A DNA stretch of 35,012 nucleotides, from positions 1-35,012 of the forward strand of contig DATJXA010000114.1 in assembly GCA_035500675.1 (NCBI GenBank), given 5' to 3'. Positions 32,852 through 35,012 of the stretch are shown here, piece by piece; position 1 is the stretch's first letter; every line of letters begins with the position of its first letter. This DNA comes from JAGVPT01 sp035500675. GTDB lineage: Bacteria > Bacteroidota > Ignavibacteria > UBA10030 > UBA8401. The position numbers and the translations under genes were made by a program. Below the pieces are notes generated by a model. The model did not search any database. It was not told the origin of the DNA and was given only the letters and a program-made list of their open reading frames with translations.

Positions 32852-34105
32852 GTGAGCGACCACACAGACCGCTTCACCTCTCGTCCCGCCGCGATCGCTT
32901 TCATTTTTGTCACCGTTGTTCTCGACGTTCTCGCACTCGGCATTATCATTCCCGTCCTTCCGGAGCTTATTGAAAGTTTTCTCGGCGGAGATACTGCCCG
33001 CGCAGCGGAGATGTTCGGGCTTTTCGGGACTGTCTGGGCGTTGATGCAATTTCTTTTCTCACCGGTCATCGGCGCGCTTTCGGACCAGTACGGACGCAGA
33101 AGGGTCATCCTTATTTCTTGCTTTGGCTTGGGCGTCGATTATCTCTTCATGGCGACGGCGCCTACGTTATGGCTTCTCTTCATCGGCCGAATTATTTCCG
33201 GGATCACGGGCGCGAGCTACACCGCCGCGGGAGCGTACATCGCAGACGTGACTCCGCCCGAAAAACGTGCGGCTGGGTTCGGAATGATCGGAGCTGCATG
33301 GGGACTCGGTTTTGTCCTCGGCCCCGCCATTGGAGGCGTGCTTGGAGGGATCGACGTCCGGCTGCCGTTCTGGGTTGCTGCCGGTCTCACACTCCTCAAC
33401 GCGATGTACGGGCTTTTTGTATTACCGGAATCGCTGAGTCCCGATCATCGCGAAAAGTTCTCCTGGAAACGCGCCAACCCGATCGGCTCGCTTAAACTCC
33501 TTCGCTCTCATCACGAACTGTTCCGGCTTGCAACCGTTAACGGTTTTTTCTACCTCGCCCATCAGGTGTTGCCGAGCGTCTTCGTTCTTTATGCGAGCTA
33601 CCGGTATGGGTGGGATGAGCGGACGGTCGGACTCACGCTCGCAATTGTCGGTGTGTGCGGCATGCTGGTGCAAGGCGGCGTCGTACGACGAATCGTGGCA
33701 GACTTCGGCGAGCGTCGTGCACTTCTCGCAGGTTTATTCTTCGGCATGGCAGGGTTCGCAATTTATGGCTTGGCTCCGATCGGAACAATTTTTTGCATCG
33801 GCGTTCCTGTGTTTTCCTTGATGGGGCTTTATGGTCCCTCGTCGCAAGGCCTGATGACGCGCCATGTTCAAGAATCGGAACAGGGTCAGCTCCAAGGGGC
33901 TAACAACAGCATTATGGGAATTACGGGCGTCATCGGCCCGGGTCTTTTCACCCTGGCATTCGCCCACTTCATCGACACGCGAAGCACGCTTCAACTTCCC
34001 GGCGCTCCTTTTTTGCTCGCCGCATTGATGCTCGTTGTCGCATTCCTGATAGCGTGGAAAATTAAAAGCGATTCTGCTCAGGAGGGCGCACGCGGCTCCG
34101 CCTGA
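32852..34105 (+). CDS. MFS drug exporter, TetA-like (TCR/Tet family)
   Basis: A 417-residue inner-membrane protein with 12 predicted helices. Helix 1 (VTVVLDVLALGIIIPVLPEL) has the Asp and the GIIIPVLP sequence shared with tetracycline/H+ antiporters. Motif A, GALSDQYGRRR (about 74-84), sits in loop 2-3, and the antiporter motif C is GLGFVLGPAIGG near the end of helix 5. Family resemblance to TetA is strong, but chromosomal members often export other compounds, so resistance should not be assumed. There is no divergent tetR-type regulator: the flanking genes are the YciI-like gene and a repeat region. The start is GTG at 32852. No mobile element borders it. Confidence 0.88.
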   Translation: MSDHTDRFTSRPAAIAFIFVTVVLDVLALGIIIPVLPELIESFLGGDTARAAEMFGLFGTVWALMQFLFSPVIGALSDQYGRRRVILISCFGLGVDYLFMATAPTLWLLFIGRIISGITGASYTAAGAYIADVTPPEKRAAGFGMIGAAWGLGFVLGPAIGGVLGGIDVRLPFWVAAGLTLLNAMYGLFVLPESLSPDHREKFSWKRANPIGSLKLLRSHHELFRLATVNGFFYLAHQVLPSVFVLYASYRYGWDERTVGLTLAIVGVCGMLVQGGVVRRIVADFGERRALLAGLFFGMAGFAIYGLAPIGTIFCIGVPVFSLMGLYGPSSQGLMTRHVQESEQGQLQGANNSIMGITGVIGPGLFTLAFAHFIDTRSTLQLPGAPFLLAALMLVVAFLIAWKIKSDSAQEGARGSA

Positions 34106-34241
34106 GATCAACAAAGCACGCTTCATCCGTCCTCGTAACTTCTCTCCATTTTAGCATCTCCGCGGATATATATATCTGCAGGAAAATAGATTCTCTCCCT
34201 CCTCGAGTTGCACTAGTGCTACCTCTAAGAAATAATATTGT
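34106..34241. repeat. Short palindromes in a non-coding stretch
   Basis: The 497-bp gap 34106-34602 carries no supported gene. This first part holds GATATATATATC (34165-34176, extended by G-C pairs on both sides) and GCACTAGTGC (34210-34219). Neither is a terminator by T-run. Function unknown. Confidence 0.4.
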
Positions 34242-34320
34242 ACCGCAAGGACACAAAGAAGCAAATGGTCTTATTATTGATGTTACTGAACCATCTTTGC
34301 GTCCATAGCGGCTTTGCGGT
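34242..34320. repeat. Inverted repeat, ACCGCAAGGACACAAAG type
   Basis: Left arm 34242-34268 and right arm 34290-34320 are imperfect reverse complements: ACCGCAA/TTGCGGT ends, GGACACAAAG/CTTTGCGTCC, ATGGT/ACCAT at the centre, with a 21-nt loop. Similar accgcaaaggacacaaag words are scattered in many Bacteroidota and cyanobacterial genomes, so this is probably a copy of a dispersed small repeat. Confidence 0.6.
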
Positions 34321-34388
34321 GAAAAACCCAAGGATATTTATTAGAAACGGCGCTATTTCCGTTACATCCCGGTATTGGTACGTTTTGG

Positions 34389-34458
34389 ATGCCCGCCTAA
34401 AACACGCGGGCATGACGGAAAAAAGGATGGGTCATTCCCGAATGTTTCTATCGGGAAT
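34389..34458. repeat. Two REP-like hairpins, one of ATTCCCG type
   Basis: ATGCCCGC (34389-34396) pairs with GCGGGCAT (34406-34413), 9-nt loop. ATTCCCGA (34434-34441) pairs with TCGGGAAT (34451-34458), 9-nt loop. They are flanked by TGGATG, CATGAC and GTC words in opposite order, so the second may be an inverted, diverged copy of the same palindromic element (GTCATTCCCG...CGGGAATC). Such elements are dispersed in multiple copies in many genomes. Confidence 0.65.
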
Positions 34459-34602
34459 CTTAAGATGGTGTCCATATACCAGACAAAATGTACCACTACC
34501 CACATCCCCGATTATTAGACTTTCATAAAAATTTCTGGCCATTCTAGGTTTGCGCTGATCGGTCCGCGCCGGAAAAAACATGACGTTTAGTTGAAGACCC
34601 TT

Positions 34603-35012
34603 ATGACTCATCTCATCGATCAAAGGACTGAAAAGCAAAGAGATCCAGTTTTACGAAGCCAAATTGCCCGTGCCGAGAAAATTCTGTGGTCGCGGCTGAA
34701 AGGGAATCGACTGCTCGAGTATAAATTCCAAAGGCAGCATTCCATCGGAGTCTTCACCCTCGACTTCTATTCTCAGCAATGCAGGCTCGCAATAGAGATT
34801 GCCGAAGATACGCGCTTGGGGGACAGGCACGAGGAGTACAACCGCCGTCGCCGTCAATACATTGAATTGTATGAGATCGCACTGATACGCTTCACCGGCG
34901 CTGAAGTGTGCAATAACATTGACGGCGTCACGACAAAGATCGTTGAAGTGGCAAAACGCCGGTCAGGCGTTCGGCCTCTTGCAATCAACCAACTTCGGCC
35001 TCTCCAAATTGG
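34603..35012 (+). CDS. DUF559 (Vsr-like) endonuclease-domain protein, 5' part
   Basis: Open from ATG 34603 to the window end (136 codons, no stop). The family pattern is clear: RAEKILWSRLKGN (about 23-35), YKFQRQHSIGVFTLDFY (about 40-56), then an acidic strand and RFTGAEVCNNIDGV near the end, as in DUF559 proteins of the PD-(D/E)XK/Vsr-like nuclease fold. The usual catalytic strand reads IELDG or similar; here it is AIEIAEDTR, keeping Asp54 and Glu65 but with Ala where the second Asp normally stands. It may therefore be inactive, or use Asp69. No methylase or restriction partner is visible. It directly follows a cluster of palindromic repeats. Confidence 0.8.
   Translation, partial: MTHLIDQRTEKQRDPVLRSQIARAEKILWSRLKGNRLLEYKFQRQHSIGVFTLDFYSQQCRLAIEIAEDTRLGDRHEEYNRRRRQYIELYEIALIRFTGAEVCNNIDGVTTKIVEVAKRRSGVRPLAINQLRPLQI

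Noticed and set aside
32852..34105. Tetracycline resistance gene on a mobile element
   Set aside because: TetA-like family features are real, but there is no tetR, transposase or terminal repeat, and composition matches the surroundings; probably a chromosomal exporter of unknown substrate.

Overview
The window looks like chromosome from a moderately GC-rich member of the FCB superphylum (Bacteroidota/Ignavibacteriota side). The pointers are a PorV/PorQ-type outer-membrane protein, a FecR / beta-barrel / CHASE2-cyclase cluster, a di-haem cytochrome of the reaction-centre cytochrome family, WXXGXW envelope proteins and many weak ribosome binding sites. This placement is an inference from gene content; no rRNA or tRNA gene was seen.

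Layout. 1-453: 3' end of a sirtuin. 592-2425: PorV-like protein plus a lipoprotein, preceded by a promoter and a structured leader that ends in a terminator hairpin just before the start codon (candidate attenuator). 2461-9520 (minus): secreted protein, FecR-domain protein, terminator, outer-membrane beta-barrel, CHASE2 adenylate cyclase; this looks like an envelope-to-cAMP sensing module. 9617-12212 (minus): rseP and dxr, divergent from a PpiD-like periplasmic foldase (12294-14387). 14899-19443: CLC chloride transporter with CBS domains, an orphan CHASE3 receptor, aroK and aroB. 19460-20827 (minus): PLP-dependent decarboxylase. 21092-24094: tightly coupled operon of a GT4 glycosyltransferase, a metallophosphoesterase and a HAD hydrolase, meeting tail-to-tail (85 bp overlap) a cytosolic six-hairpin glycosidase-like protein (24010-26385, minus).

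26583-35012 is looser: a 61-aa membrane protein, a structured non-coding stretch with a strong terminator, a composite array of heptanucleotide repeats, eutBC (B12-dependent ethanolamine ammonia-lyase), an arylsulfotransferase-like lipoprotein, a WXXGXW protein, a di-haem cytochrome c with a TPR tail, a second heptad-phased inverted repeat, a YciI-like protein, a Tet-like MFS exporter, several palindromic repeat elements, and the start of a DUF559 endonuclease-like gene.

Most genes are housekeeping or envelope functions. The least explained items are the leader RNA at 620-773, the FecR/OMP/cyclase module with an Ig-like domain shared by two of its proteins, and the short-repeat families at 27042-27298, 32257-32378 and 34242-34458.
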